From positions 186,001 through 250,000 of the forward strand of contig NZ_FWFV01000002.1 in NCBI RefSeq assembly GCF_900172315.1: a stretch of 64,000 bases of DNA. The letters run 5' to 3'. This document shows positions 43,024 to 51,719 of this stretch, piece after piece (the first letter of the stretch is position 1; every line of letters starts with the position of its first letter). The stretch is from Palleronia marisminoris (GTDB taxonomy: Bacteria; Pseudomonadota; Alphaproteobacteria; Rhodobacterales; Rhodobacteraceae). The position numbers were made by a program, and so were the translations under genes. The notes below the pieces were generated by a model that was not told the origin of the DNA, ran no database searches, and saw only the letters and a program-made list of their open reading frames with translations.

Positions 43024-44280
43024 TCAGCTTCGAGCGTGGATCGCGTCGTCGATCGTCCTGAGCCCGGTCTTCGGGGAAGACACCAGAACCGCCATGTTTC
43101 CGGGCTTGTGCAGGTTCTTTCGCATCTTGGTATGCGCCGCCGGAACCTCGGCCCATGCAAAGACCTCGGACATGCAGGGGTCCAGCCGGCGTTCGATCAT
43201 CAACTTGTTCGCGGCCGCGGCCTGCTTGAGATGCGCGAAGTGCGACCCTTGGACGCGCTTCTGGTGCATCCAGATGTAACGGGCGTCCATGGTCAGGTTG
43301 TAGCCCGTGGTCCCGGCGCAGATCACAACCATGCCGCCCTTCTTGCAGATGAAGGTCGAGACCGGGAATGTCGCCTCACCCGGATGTTCGACCACCAGGT
43401 CCACGTTGACGCCCTTGCCCGTGATCTCCCACACGGCCGTGCCGAACTTGCGGACCTCGGCGAGCCAGCGCTTGTAGCCGTCGGAATTCACCGTCGGAAG
43501 CTGACCCCAGCAGTCGAAATCCTTGCGATTGATGACACCCTTCGCGCCCAACCCCATGACGAAGTCCCGCTTGTCCTCGTCCGAGATCACGCCGATCGCG
43601 TTCCCCCCGGCGGTGTTGATCAGCTGGATCGCGTAGGAGCCGAGGCCGCCGGAAGCCCCCCAGACGAGCACGTTCTGCCCCGGCTTCAACTCGTGCGGGT
43701 GGTGGCCGAACAGCATCCGATAGGCAGTGGCCAGAGTGAGGGTGTAGCAGGCCGACTGCTCCCACGTCAGGTGCCTGGGCCGCGGCATGAGCTGCTGGGC
43801 CTGCACGCACGTGAACTGGGCGAACGAGCCGTCCGGCGTCTCGTAGCCCCAGATCCGCTGACTGGGAGAAAACATCGGATCGCCGCCGTTGCATTCCTCG
43901 TCGTCGCCGTCGTCCTGGTTGCAGTGGATGACAACCTCGTCGCCGACCTTCCAGCTTTTGACCTTGTCGCCGACCGCCCAGACGATGCCGCTGGCGTCGG
44001 ATCCGGCGATGTGGAACTCGGCTCCGTGGACGTCGAACGGGCTGATCGGAACGCCTAGCCCGGCCCAGACACCGTTGTAGTTCACCCCGGCCGCCATCAC
44101 GAAGACCAACACTTCGTGGCCATCCGGCCGCGGCGTATCCACCACCTCGGGCTGGAACGCCTGCTCGGGCTCGCCGTGCCGGTCGCGGCGAATAACCCAG
44201 GCGTGCATCTGCGCGGGAACGTGACCCAAGGGCGGGATTTCCCCTACATCGTAGAGTTCCCGCGCGTCGGTCTTGGTCAT
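43024..44280 (-). CDS. ccr: Crotonyl-CoA carboxylase/reductase
   Basis: Key enzyme of the ethylmalonyl-CoA pathway, 418 aa: reductive carboxylation of crotonyl-CoA with NADPH and CO2 to ethylmalonyl-CoA. The sequence follows Rhodobacter Ccr closely, with YDVGEIPPLGHVP, AAGVNYNGVWAGLGVP, CNQDDGDDEECNGGDPMFSP, VLVWGASGGLGSYAIQLI (NADP fold) and the CO2-site His in VQGSHFAHLKQA. Presence of Ccr implies growth on acetate-type substrates without isocitrate lyase. GAGGG precedes ATG 44280. Confidence 0.95.
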   Translation of the reverse strand: MTKTDARELYDVGEIPPLGHVPAQMHAWVIRRDRHGEPEQAFQPEVVDTPRPDGHEVLVFVMAAGVNYNGVWAGLGVPISPFDVHGAEFHIAGSDASGIVWAVGDKVKSWKVGDEVVIHCNQDDGDDEECNGGDPMFSPSQRIWGYETPDGSFAQFTCVQAQQLMPRPRHLTWEQSACYTLTLATAYRMLFGHHPHELKPGQNVLVWGASGGLGSYAIQLINTAGGNAIGVISDEDKRDFVMGLGAKGVINRKDFDCWGQLPTVNSDGYKRWLAEVRKFGTAVWEITGKGVNVDLVVEHPGEATFPVSTFICKKGGMVVICAGTTGYNLTMDARYIWMHQKRVQGSHFAHLKQAAAANKLMIERRLDPCMSEVFAWAEVPAAHTKMRKNLHKPGNMAVLVSSPKTGLRTIDDAIHARS

Positions 44281-44359
44281 TGATTCGCCACCCTCGGCTG
44301 GATTGACACCCTCGAACGCCTTGCGGCCCCACCGAAATATTGGGTGACGAGCAATGAAG

Positions 44360-44379
44360 CAATGCGAGTGGCCGCATTG
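44360..44379. promoter_or_regulatory. Inverted repeat between the acyltransferase and ccr
   Basis: CAATGCG-N6-CGCATTG, a perfect 7-bp inverted repeat 80-100 bases upstream of ccr and 10 bases past the acyltransferase stop. It could be an operator for ccr or a weak terminator of the upstream gene; no T-run follows on the gene strand. Confidence 0.4.
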
Positions 44380-44388
44380 TGGGCAACT

Positions 44389-45759
44389 TTATGTCTCGCG
44401 GTCTTCCGGACGGTATTGCGGCGCTGCATCCCCGCTTGGCACGGCCGCGGCGTAGAAGGGCAGGACACGGTGGCCCCGTTCGGTGGCCTCGACCTGCTCT
44501 CCGGTCCGCCGAACCATGTGGCGCAGGACGAACATTTGCAGCATCCGCTCGACCGCGTGGTCCGCAGGTCCACCGAGGCAGACGAAGTGGCCAGCCGCCT
44601 CACACGCGGCCACCCGGGCAAGGACCGCCTCCAGGATCTCGCTGCGCGTCTGGTTGCCGTCGAGCAGCGCGGCGGCAACCAGGGGCCCCGCAAGCACGGG
44701 CACGTTCGACCGGATGCGCGCCATGATATCCCGCGCCAACTTCGGAACGTCGGGATCGCGGCCATAGTCGGACAACGGGATCGGCGCGCCGAAACTTACC
44801 GCGGCGACGCCGAACTTTCGTACCCGCCCCCTCAGTCGGCGGTATAGCCACCGCAGGGCGAACCCGGTCGCCGTCGGGAAAGAGCCGCGGAACCGGCGCG
44901 TCCCCTCGCGCCCGGCCGCCAGTAGGATGTTGTCCTCGAGCACCCGGTCGTAGTTCAGCGACACAGGAACAAAGACGATCTCGCGCGCAGCGGGGTCGTA
45001 GCCGTCGCAGATATAGCTCAATAGCCCCAGCTTCGGCGCTCCCACCCGCCCGTCAAGGCTGAGCCCGCCCTCGGGGAAGATCGCCTGTGTGACACCGCCC
45101 GCGACTGCCATCTGCACGTAGCGCGCCAATACCCGCCTGTAGAGCGGATTGCGTGACCGGCGCCGGATGAAATAGGCACCCATCGCGCGCAGAAGACGCG
45201 ACAACGGCCAGATCCGCGCCCATTCGCCGACGGCATAGGCAAGGGCCGACCGCTCGGCGGCCAGGTACGTGACCAGCACGTAGTCCATGTTCGAGCGGTG
45301 GTTCATCACGAAGACCACGGTCGCGTCGGACCGGATCACGGCATCTTCGGCGCGCGAGACTTCGACATCGAAGAGCCGCGTGGACAACCACCGAGCTGCC
45401 CGCGTGGCGAAACCGAAATAGGCCGAGGCGCTGAACGAGGGGACGATCTCGCGCGCGTAGCTACGGGCGGTGGAATGGGCCACGTCTTCGCGGATACCGG
45501 TCTCGGCTGCGTGGGCCTGGACCGCTTCGATGACCGCGGGATCATAGGACAGGCGCAGGATCGTATCCTGCCGCCGGAGCAGCTTGAACGGCTCGATCGG
45601 CAGGACCAGCCGCCGGTTCAGCCGGGCCACGGCCCGCTCCAGCCGCCGCCGCAGGAACCAGCGGACGGGCGGTATGAAGACATGGCTGAGCGCCGTGATC
45701 GCCGCGAACAGCAGGATCACCACGAATAGCCAGAACGGTAGGGTCACGGAATCGGACAT
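44389..45759 (-). CDS. Glycerolipid acyltransferase (PlsB/PlsC superfamily)
   Basis: Membrane-anchored acyltransferase of 456 aa. One N-terminal helix (LPFWLFVVILLFAAITALSHV) is followed by the catalytic HX4D motif FVMNHRSNMDYVL, AYFIRRRSRNPLYRRVL and IFPEGGLSLDG, the glycerol-phosphate-binding motifs. It likely acylates glycerol-3-phosphate or lysophosphatidate in membrane lipid synthesis. ATG 45759 was chosen by the hydrophobic start and GGAG four bases upstream; the frame remains open to 45999 without homology. Confidence 0.82.
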   Translation of the reverse strand: MSDSVTLPFWLFVVILLFAAITALSHVFIPPVRWFLRRRLERAVARLNRRLVLPIEPFKLLRRQDTILRLSYDPAVIEAVQAHAAETGIREDVAHSTARSYAREIVPSFSASAYFGFATRAARWLSTRLFDVEVSRAEDAVIRSDATVVFVMNHRSNMDYVLVTYLAAERSALAYAVGEWARIWPLSRLLRAMGAYFIRRRSRNPLYRRVLARYVQMAVAGGVTQAIFPEGGLSLDGRVGAPKLGLLSYICDGYDPAAREIVFVPVSLNYDRVLEDNILLAAGREGTRRFRGSFPTATGFALRWLYRRLRGRVRKFGVAAVSFGAPIPLSDYGRDPDVPKLARDIMARIRSNVPVLAGPLVAAALLDGNQTRSEILEAVLARVAACEAAGHFVCLGGPADHAVERMLQMFVLRHMVRRTGEQVEATERGHRVLPFYAAAVPSGDAAPQYRPEDRET

Positions 45760-46525
45760 TGCACTCCGCTTGCCGTAACCAGCGAGCTTAGGGAAGATGG
45801 CACGGATGCTGCAACTGCAATGCGTGTCTTGCAGGCGCTGCATCTTGGAGCGACGCGAGGTCGCCCCGCAACCGTGCGATACGGAGATCCAACCTTCCCT
45901 GGGATCAACAGTCCCTGAGAATGCAGTGAGACATTGCCATCGAAACCGCCTCTCAAGAATGGAGGGCGTCTCTGACCGCAATCGCACCTTCAAGCACAAG
46001 AACCGCGGATTGTTTCAACTAGCGCGGGCGTAGCTGCGCCAGATCACAGGCAGATACGGGCTTGAGACGGCGAATGGAACGACCTACGGCGGCGCAGTGA
46101 TCTAAGATCGAAGTTCCACGTCTGACCTCCAACAGATGGCCGCCCTCACTTAACGTTGCGGCAATCGCCTGACCGGAATTCTCCTGCCCCACGCGACATT
46201 GGCAGACACGTGTTCGAAGAGCATCCATACGGCCCTCGGCTCTTTCGTCCAGGTTGCCGTGTGCCGTTTACAGTCATGTCATTGCTCCCTGAGAAGTACA
46301 TCGACATCCACGACGTTGGCGGTGGAACTCTAATCTAAGCGGATACCGAACGCGTGCCCGCCGAATGGGTCGCGTGGCTTCAAACCCCAAGATTCCGCAA
46401 TGAACCGGGTCATTGATGATGATCGTGAGTTTAGCCGACCTCGGCACATCGCTGAGAAATAGCGGCGACCCGCCAAATCGCGTGCGGACATCATGTGGAG
46501 TTCGAAGAATTGAGTTGCACCTGGG
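45760..46525. other. Gene-poor stretch with weaker coding character
   Basis: The longest stretch without a supported gene. Short open frames exist on both strands (for example 46019-46228 minus and 46156-46338 plus), but none has a good ribosome site, a conserved motif or the strong third-position GC bias of the neighbours. Base composition looks visibly richer in A/T than the rest of the window. It may hold long regulatory regions for the flanking divergent genes, decayed sequence, or a small RNA; I see nothing that decides this. Confidence 0.5.
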
Positions 46526-46550
46526 CTGCATTCGATCATATCGAATGCAG
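46526..46550. promoter_or_regulatory. Perfect 11-bp palindrome ahead of the H-NS-like gene
   Basis: CTGCATTCGAT (46526-46536), a CAT spacer, then ATCGAATGCAG (46540-46550): a perfect inverted repeat ending 29 bases before the start codon. Its length and symmetry suggest a dimeric repressor site or an RNA hairpin over the leader. Confidence 0.55.
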
Positions 46551-46579
46551 ATAAACCTGATTTGCAAAGGATGCGCTGC

Positions 46580-46891
46580 ATGTCGAAAGATCTGGAATCG
46601 ATGTCACGTGACGAATTGCTCACGCTGAAGCAGGACGTCGATCGCGCCCTCGCTACACATGACGACCGCAAAAAGGCCGAAGCGCGGGCCGCTGCGGAAA
46701 AGGCCGCCCGCGACCACGGATTCAGCCTCGATGACCTCTTGTCCGCACAGAAGAAAAGCGGAAAGAAGAACCCGCCGAAATACCGGAACCCCGAAGATCC
46801 GCGCCAGACCTGGTCGGGTCGGGGCCGGCAACCCGGCTGGGTCAAGGCGGCTCTGGACGAAGGGCGCAACCTGGAGAATTTCGCCATCTGA
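46580..46891 (+). CDS. H-NS-family DNA-binding protein (HvrA-like)
   Basis: Nucleoid-associated protein of 103 aa. A charged coiled-coil N-terminus (SRDELLTLKQDVDRAL, residues ~8-50) should dimerise; the C-terminal DNA-binding domain has PKYRNPEDPRQTWSGRGRQ followed by PGWV. In Rhodobacter, HvrA-type proteins tune photosynthesis and nitrogen genes. AAGGA lies eight bases before ATG 46580; two earlier in-frame starts (46562, 46571) have none. A bidirectional terminator follows. Confidence 0.9.
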   Translation: MSKDLESMSRDELLTLKQDVDRALATHDDRKKAEARAAAEKAARDHGFSLDDLLSAQKKSGKKNPPKYRNPEDPRQTWSGRGRQPGWVKAALDEGRNLENFAI

Positions 46892-46916
46892 TCCAGACGC
46901 TCGTCCGAAACGAAAA

Positions 46917-46950
46917 GGCCGCCCGGCGATCCGGACGGCCTCTTTCTTTT
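46917..46950. terminator. Bidirectional terminator between the H-NS-like gene and sdhB
   Basis: Stem GGCCGCCCGG / CCGGACGGCC (one mismatch) around a CGAT loop at 46917-46940. TCTTTCTTTT follows on the plus strand, and AAAA precedes it, giving a T-run on the minus strand too. It can end both converging transcripts. Confidence 0.85.
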
Positions 46951-46964
46951 GTCCTGCCGGAAGC

Positions 46965-47744
46965 TTAGACCGCGCGCTCGATCATCAGCTTCTTTATCTC
47001 CATGATGGCTTTTGCAGGATTCAGTCCCTTGGGACAGGTCCGCGCGCAGTTCATGATCGTGTGGCAACGATACAGCTTGAACGGATCTTCCAGTTCGTCC
47101 AACCGCTCTCCCGTTGCTTCATCACGGCTGTCGGCGATCCAGCGATAGGCGTGGAGCAATGCGGCCGGGCCGAGATACCTGTCGCCGTTCCACCAATAGG
47201 ACGGGCACGACGTCGAACAGCAGGCGCACATGATGCACTCGTACAACCCGTCGAGCTTCCTCCGGTCGTCGATCGATTGGCGCCATTCCTTCTGCGGCGT
47301 GCTCGACGAGGTTTCGAGCCACGGCATGACGCTTTCGTGCTGTGCGTAGAAATGGCTCAGATCTGGGATCAGGTCCTTCACCACCGGCAAATGCGGCAGC
47401 GGGTAGATCTTCACCGTCCCGCCAACCTCGTCGATACCATAGATGCATGCGAGCGTGTTCACGCCGTCGATATTCATCGAGCAAGAGCCGCAGATCCCCT
47501 CGCGGCACGACCGTCGAAACGACAGCGTGGGGTCGATTTCGCTTTTGATCTTGATGAGCGCGTCAAGCATCATCGGCCCACACCCGTCGAGATCGACGAA
47601 ATAGGTGTCTACTCGCGGGTTCTCGCCGTCGTCCGGGCTCCAGCGATAGATGTCGAACTGCTTGAGATTCGCCGCACCTTCGGGCTTGGGCCACGTCTTG
47701 CCGGTGCGGATGGTCGAGTTCTTGGGAAGCGTCAGTTGAACCAT
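46965..47744 (-). CDS. sdhB: Succinate dehydrogenase iron-sulfur subunit
   Basis: Subunit of complex II, 259 aa, carrying electrons from FAD to quinone. The 2Fe-2S site is [21 protein letters not shown], split here as CREGICGSC plus the later Cys near residue 100; the 4Fe-4S site is [17 protein letters not shown] and the 3Fe-4S/4Fe-4S sites include [18 protein letters not shown]. Last gene of the sdh operon, separated from sdhA by three small ORFs. Confidence 0.97.
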   Translation of the reverse strand: MVQLTLPKNSTIRTGKTWPKPEGAANLKQFDIYRWSPDDGENPRVDTYFVDLDGCGPMMLDALIKIKSEIDPTLSFRRSCREGICGSCSMNIDGVNTLACIYGIDEVGGTVKIYPLPHLPVVKDLIPDLSHFYAQHESVMPWLETSSSTPQKEWRQSIDDRRKLDGLYECIMCACCSTSCPSYWWNGDRYLGPAALLHAYRWIADSRDEATGERLDELEDPFKLYRCHTIMNCARTCPKGLNPAKAIMEIKKLMIERAV

Positions 47745-47765
47745 GTCAATTCCTCGGATGCGGAA

Positions 47766-48074
47766 TCATGTCGGAAGGGCGAAGGCCTGGGACTGCGTCA
47801 GGCATGCCAGCGTTGCGGGACGGCTGGCGATCGCGGCGATGGTGGCGGACGTCGAGGCTGTAGGGCCGGTCACACTGTCTGAGGCCAGGCCGATCAGCTC
47901 GGATTGGGTGGCGTTGTCGATCACGCAGTCGAGCACCGGCTCGATCGGCAGGTCGGGATAGCGCGTGGCGATGGATCGCGTCACGACCGATCGGGCGGCC
48001 GAGCGGGTCAATTCTTCGCCGCTCATCGGGACGCAGCCAGCGACCAGGGACAGGATCAGTGCCGCCCGGATCAT
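47766..48074 (-). CDS. Small lipoprotein in the sdh operon, nearest sdhB
   Basis: A 102-aa predicted lipoprotein: the signal peptide MIRAALILSLVAGC ends in a lipobox with Cys14. The mature part is short, with two further cysteines and no known domain. Its ATG overlaps the preceding stop (ATGA), and sdhB starts 21 bases after its end, so it is firmly inside the operon. Function unknown; an envelope role is implied only by the lipobox. Confidence 0.68.
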   Translation of the reverse strand: MIRAALILSLVAGCVPMSGEELTRSAARSVVTRSIATRYPDLPIEPVLDCVIDNATQSELIGLASDSVTGPTASTSATIAAIASRPATLACLTQSQAFALPT

Positions 48075-48343
48075 CGCAATACCAGGGGGCGCGTGGGCCC
48101 CTCCCCCGTTCGCGCACGGATGCAGGCGTCGTAGACGTCCTCGGGATTGCGGCCGCGCAGGTAATCGCTGGTAACCGAAAGCGACAGGCCGGTGGCGACG
48201 CCGCCGCTGCCCACGCCGATCTCGGCCGCGCCCTGGGGTCCGGCCGCGGCTTGCGCGCGCGCGGCACAGGCGCGGTACGCCGCCTCGGGCGACGGAGGCC
48301 CGCAGGCCGCGAGTAGGAGGGGCGCCGCAATCAGAATACGCAT
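48071..48343 (-). CDS. Small lipoprotein in the sdh operon, middle ORF
   Basis: A 90-aa predicted lipoprotein with MRILIAAPLLLAACG, lipobox Cys14. The mature part has two cysteines (RACAARAQ and YDACIRARTG). Start 48343 overlaps the upstream ORF by 13 bases and its stop overlaps the next start, showing translational coupling. I do not recognise the family. Confidence comes from the lipobox and the tight packing. Confidence 0.66.
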   Translation of the reverse strand: MRILIAAPLLLAACGPPSPEAAYRACAARAQAAAGPQGAAEIGVGSGGVATGLSLSVTSDYLRGRNPEDVYDACIRARTGEGPTRPLVLR

Positions 48344-48666
48344 CCGAAGCCCGCCCGCTCGTGACTTTTGATGACGTAGCTCGAACCGCTGGAGAACACG
48401 CTGTCGCTCGGGCGCGTGAGGTACGAGCAGCGCCGCCCCCGGTCGCGTTCGACAGGGCCCCGCTTGCGGACCACCTCGTAGAAGATGCTGCCGCACTTCA
48501 CGTCGGCGCGGATGGCCACTGGACCGCTCGGCACGCACATCTCGCCGGATGCAGCCGGTACGCCGCATCTCGGCACCGCCCGCCCGGAGGCGCCCGATCC
48601 CTCACAGCGTCCCGCAACCGCGGGGACCGGAAGAGCGAGCGCCTGAGCGAGAGCCGGCACGCGCAT
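48331..48666 (-). CDS. Small secreted cysteine-containing protein directly after sdhA
   Basis: A 111-aa protein whose first ~18 residues ([19 protein letters not shown]) resemble a short signal peptide. The mature part contains several cysteines (RCEG, PRCGVP, EMCVP, VKCGS, RRCSYL, GFGCVF), which fits an oxidising periplasm. Its ATG shares one base with the sdhA stop. No known domain recognised. A maturation or stability role for complex II is possible but unsupported. Confidence 0.62.
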   Translation of the reverse strand: MRVPALAQALALPVPAVAGRCEGSGASGRAVPRCGVPAASGEMCVPSGPVAIRADVKCGSIFYEVVRKRGPVERDRGRRCSYLTRPSDSVFSSGSSYVIKSHERAGFGCVF

Positions 48667-50468
48667 CAGTAGACCCGTGCCTTCGGCTTGATGCGGTCGA
48701 GGTCGATGCCGCCCTCGTTGTGCCCGATCAGCGGGTTCAGGTGGACGGGGCGGTAGTCCAGTTCGACCTTGCCGTTCACCCGCGCCAGCGTGTGCTTGCG
48801 CCAGTTCTCGTCGTCGCGGTCCGGATAGTCCTCTTGCGCGTGGGCTCCGCGGCTTTCCTTGCGTGCCTCGGCCGAGACGATGGTCGCCAAGGCGTTCGGC
48901 ATCAGGTTCGTGAGTTCGAGCGTTTCCATCAGGTCGGTATTCCAGATCAGCGAGCGATCGGTGACCTTGAGGTCGTCCATCTTTCCAGCCACGTCGTACA
49001 TCTTCTCGACCCCGTGGGCGAGCGTTTCGTCGGTGCGGAAGACGGCGGCATCATCCTGCATAGCCCGCTGCATCTCGTTGCGCAGTTCGGCCGTCGGGAC
49101 CGAGCCCTTGGCGTAGCGCAGGCTGTCGAAACGGTCGAGCGCCTTGTCGACCTGAGCCGCATTCACCGGCGCCGGCGCCGTCTCGGGATTCACGACCTCT
49201 CCCGCCTTGATGGCAGCGGCGCGGCCGAACACGACGAGGTCGATCAGCGAGTTCGAGCCCAGCCGGTTCGCGCCATGGACCGAGGCGCAGCCGGCCTCGC
49301 CCACAGCCATCAGGCCCGGAACGATCCGGTCGGGGTCTGCAGAAGTCGGGCTCAGCACCTCGCCCCAGTAGTTGGTCGGGATGCCGCCCATGTTGTAGTG
49401 GACTGTCGGAAGAACCGGGATCGGCTCTTTCGTGACGTCCACGCCCGCGAAGATCTTGGCGCTTTCCGAGATCCCGGGCAGACGCTCGTGCAGCGCCTCC
49501 TTGGGCAGGTGGTTCAGGTGCAGGTGGATGTGGTCCTTGTCCTTGCCGACGCCGCGGCCCTCGCGGATCTCCATCGTCATGCAGCGCGAGACCACGTCGC
49601 GGCTGGCGAGGTCCTTGTAGGTTGGGGCGTAGCGCTCCATGAAGCGCTCGCCCTCGGAGTTGGTGAGGTAGCCGCCCTCGCCCCGTGCGCCTTCAGTGAT
49701 GAGGCAGCCGGCGCCGTAGATGCCGGTGGGGTGGAACTGGACGAACTCCATGTCCTGCAGCGGCAGGTTCGCGCGCGCCGCCATCCCGCCGCCGTCGCCG
49801 GTGCAGGTATGGGCCGAGGTGGCGCTGAAATAGGCGCGGCCGTAGCCGCCCGTGGCCAGAACCGTCATCTTGGCGTTGAAGACGTGGATCGAGCCGTCCT
49901 CGAGGCACCAGGCGACGACGCCTTGGCAACGGCCGTCATCGCTCATCAGCAGGTCGATGGCGAAGTACTCGATGTAGAACTCGGCTTTCTGCTTCAGCGA
50001 CTGGCCATACAGCGTGTGCAGGATGGCGTGACCCGTGCGGTCGGCGGCGGCGCAGGTACGCTGCACCGGGGGGCCTTCGCCGAATTCGGTGGTGTGGCCG
50101 CCGAAGGGCCGCTGGTAGATCTTGCCTTCCTCGGTGCGCGAGAACGGCACGCCGTAATGCTCGAGCTCGTAGACCGCCTTGGGGGCCTCGCGCGCGAGAT
50201 ATTCCATGGCGTCAGTGTCGCCGAGCCAGTCCGACCCCTTCACTGTGTCGTACATGTGCCACTGCCAGTTGTCCGGGCCCATGTTGCCGAGCGACGCGGC
50301 GATGCCGCCCTGCGCCGCGACGGTATGCGAGCGGGTCGGGAAGACCTTGGTGACGCAGGCTGTGCGAAGTCCCTGCTCGGCCAGGCCCAGCGTTGCGCGC
50401 AGGCCAGAGCCGCCGGCGCCGACGACGATGGCGTCGTAGTTATGCGTCTCGTATTCGTAGGCAGCCAT
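48666..50468 (-). CDS. sdhA: Succinate dehydrogenase flavoprotein subunit
   Basis: Catalytic subunit of complex II, 600 aa, oxidising succinate to fumarate. The FAD fold begins [20 protein letters not shown]; the covalent-FAD His lies in [11 protein letters not shown]; the active-site region has [20 protein letters not shown] and the Arg/His segment [13 protein letters not shown]. Length and motifs are normal. It starts 14 bases after sdhD. Confidence 0.97.
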   Translation of the reverse strand: MAAYEYETHNYDAIVVGAGGSGLRATLGLAEQGLRTACVTKVFPTRSHTVAAQGGIAASLGNMGPDNWQWHMYDTVKGSDWLGDTDAMEYLAREAPKAVYELEHYGVPFSRTEEGKIYQRPFGGHTTEFGEGPPVQRTCAAADRTGHAILHTLYGQSLKQKAEFYIEYFAIDLLMSDDGRCQGVVAWCLEDGSIHVFNAKMTVLATGGYGRAYFSATSAHTCTGDGGGMAARANLPLQDMEFVQFHPTGIYGAGCLITEGARGEGGYLTNSEGERFMERYAPTYKDLASRDVVSRCMTMEIREGRGVGKDKDHIHLHLNHLPKEALHERLPGISESAKIFAGVDVTKEPIPVLPTVHYNMGGIPTNYWGEVLSPTSADPDRIVPGLMAVGEAGCASVHGANRLGSNSLIDLVVFGRAAAIKAGEVVNPETAPAPVNAAQVDKALDRFDSLRYAKGSVPTAELRNEMQRAMQDDAAVFRTDETLAHGVEKMYDVAGKMDDLKVTDRSLIWNTDLMETLELTNLMPNALATIVSAEARKESRGAHAQEDYPDRDDENWRKHTLARVNGKVELDYRPVHLNPLIGHNEGGIDLDRIKPKARVY

Positions 50469-50482
50469 GTGTCAGCTCCTTC

Positions 50483-50875
50483 TCAAAGCACCAGCGCGAC
50501 CAGGGCGAAGAGCCCCGCTGCGATGGCGACATAGGCCACGGCGTTCACCGCCATGATCAAGACCTTGCGGGTCGTGCCGCGCAGATAATCCTCGATCGCG
50601 GTCTGGGCGCCGTTCTTGAAGTGCAGCCAGCTCACCACGATCGTCAGGGCGGCGACGATGGCGGGGAACGGGCGGGAATAGTAGAGGACGACCTCTTCGT
50701 AGCTTTCCCCCAGGATCGGCCCGAAGGTGAAGATGAAGAGGGGGACGAGGATCAGCAGGCCGACCGAGGACTGGATCATGCCCCAGTAATGCTCGGTGCC
50801 CCGCTTGGCGGAGCCGAGGCCTTCGGCGCGCTTGCGGTTTGTCAGGTGCGAATGGTCGCTGGGCGTCTCGGGCAT
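50483..50875 (-). CDS. sdhD: Succinate dehydrogenase membrane anchor SdhD
   Basis: Membrane subunit of 130 aa with three helices. Helix 2 carries the heme/quinone-side motif VVSWLHFKNGAQTAIEDYLRG, containing the His and the Asp-Tyr that line the ubiquinone site in E. coli SdhD. Ten bases after sdhC. Confidence 0.92.
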   Translation of the reverse strand: MPETPSDHSHLTNRKRAEGLGSAKRGTEHYWGMIQSSVGLLILVPLFIFTFGPILGESYEEVVLYYSRPFPAIVAALTIVVSWLHFKNGAQTAIEDYLRGTTRKVLIMAVNAVAYVAIAAGLFALVALVL

Positions 50876-50885
50876 TGCGCGGGCC

Positions 50886-51275
50886 TCAGATGATGAGTGC
50901 GGTGAAGATGGTGAGCACGACCGAGCCGCCGATGATGCCCCACCCCATGATGCGAACCTGGTCGAGCGAGAAGCCGCGGCCAGTGTCCCAGTAAAGATGC
51001 CGCAGGCCCGCGAGCGCGTGGTACCACAGCGCCCAGAGCGACAGGAACATCACGATGTCCCCGATCCACGAGGTCAGCACCCAGTCGGCCCGCGCAAAGG
51101 CCACGGGCCCGGCCGCGGCGGCAAGCAGCCACCACGTCACCAGCAGACCGCCCAGCAAGAGGGCATTACCGGTCACCCGGGTCATGATCGAGGTCACGGA
51201 ATTGAGCTGGAAGCGATAGTACTTGCCCAGCATGAACGGCGACAGCGGTCTATTTCCGCGGTTCACATCGGCCAT
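50886..51275 (-). CDS. sdhC: Succinate dehydrogenase cytochrome b556 subunit SdhC
   Basis: Membrane subunit of 129 aa, first gene of the sdh operon. It has the quinone-site motif NSVTSIMTRVTG (Ser and Arg equivalent to E. coli Ser27 and Arg31) and the heme-ligand region WYHALAGLRHLYWD. Three hydrophobic helices. A promoter block shared with the suc operon lies about 115-160 bases upstream. Confidence 0.93.
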   Translation of the reverse strand: MADVNRGNRPLSPFMLGKYYRFQLNSVTSIMTRVTGNALLLGGLLVTWWLLAAAAGPVAFARADWVLTSWIGDIVMFLSLWALWYHALAGLRHLYWDTGRGFSLDQVRIMGWGIIGGSVVLTIFTALII

Positions 51276-51388
51276 GGCATTCCCTTCTTGGCGCGGCGCC
51301 CTGTTCCATAGAGGGCAGCTGTTACCCCGTAGTTACGTATTTTGATGCAAGTGTCACGACCCCGCCCCCGGTCATCGCGACGCATACA

Positions 51389-51436
51389 CGCTAACAGGCG
51401 GATTTGCGATCACACCAACTCGGCATGTGATCACGA
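51389..51436 (-). promoter_or_regulatory. sdh promoter block with paired GTGATC half-sites (shared with suc)
   Basis: Read on the minus strand: TCGTGATCAC (51436-51427), 12 divergent bases, GTGTGATCGCAAA, then CCGCC and TGTTAGCG (ending 51389). The same order of words occurs before sucC at 55934-55982. The two GATC cores are 21 bases apart in both. TGTTAGCG may be part of the -10 region. Seen: the conserved words and spacing. Inferred: a common TCA-cycle regulator. Confidence 0.65.
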
Positions 51437-51514
51437 TGAGAGCCGAGCGACCGCTCAGAACGGAAATCGTGTTCCGTAGCGTTCCGCGCGCTGGCCCGGG
51501 CTCATGTGGCGCCG

Positions 51515-51715
51515 TCACTGCTGACCGAGCTTGAGGTCAGGAGAGTATGGCGCGTGTTCGTGCTTCACGACGGCCTGAGCGCAGCGCATAACGTTGTTCT
51601 GGGAATCGTAGGCATAGGACGGGCTGCCGTAAAGCTCCCACCCTTTTGCGAGGGCCTCGGACACCTTGTGGCAGAAGGCCGACGTATCGTCGGCGGTCAG
51701 CAGTCTGTAGATCAT
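51515..51715 (-). CDS. DUF1737 domain protein
   Basis: A 66-aa protein starting MIYRLLTADDTSAFCHKVSE, with ALAKGWELYGSPSYAYD, the core of the DUF1737 family. Function unknown. Its start lies four bases after the nnrU stop, so it is the last gene of the mcl2-nnrU unit. ATG 51715 is preferred over longer in-frame extensions that run through the nnrU coding region. Confidence 0.78.
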   Translation of the reverse strand: MIYRLLTADDTSAFCHKVSEALAKGWELYGSPSYAYDSQNNVMRCAQAVVKHEHAPYSPDLKLGQQ

Positions 51716-51719
51716 CGGT

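Noticed and set aside
46019-46338. Short frames that might be a transposase or integrase remnant
   Set aside because: No DDE, HTH or integrase motif and no terminal inverted repeats or target duplications seen.
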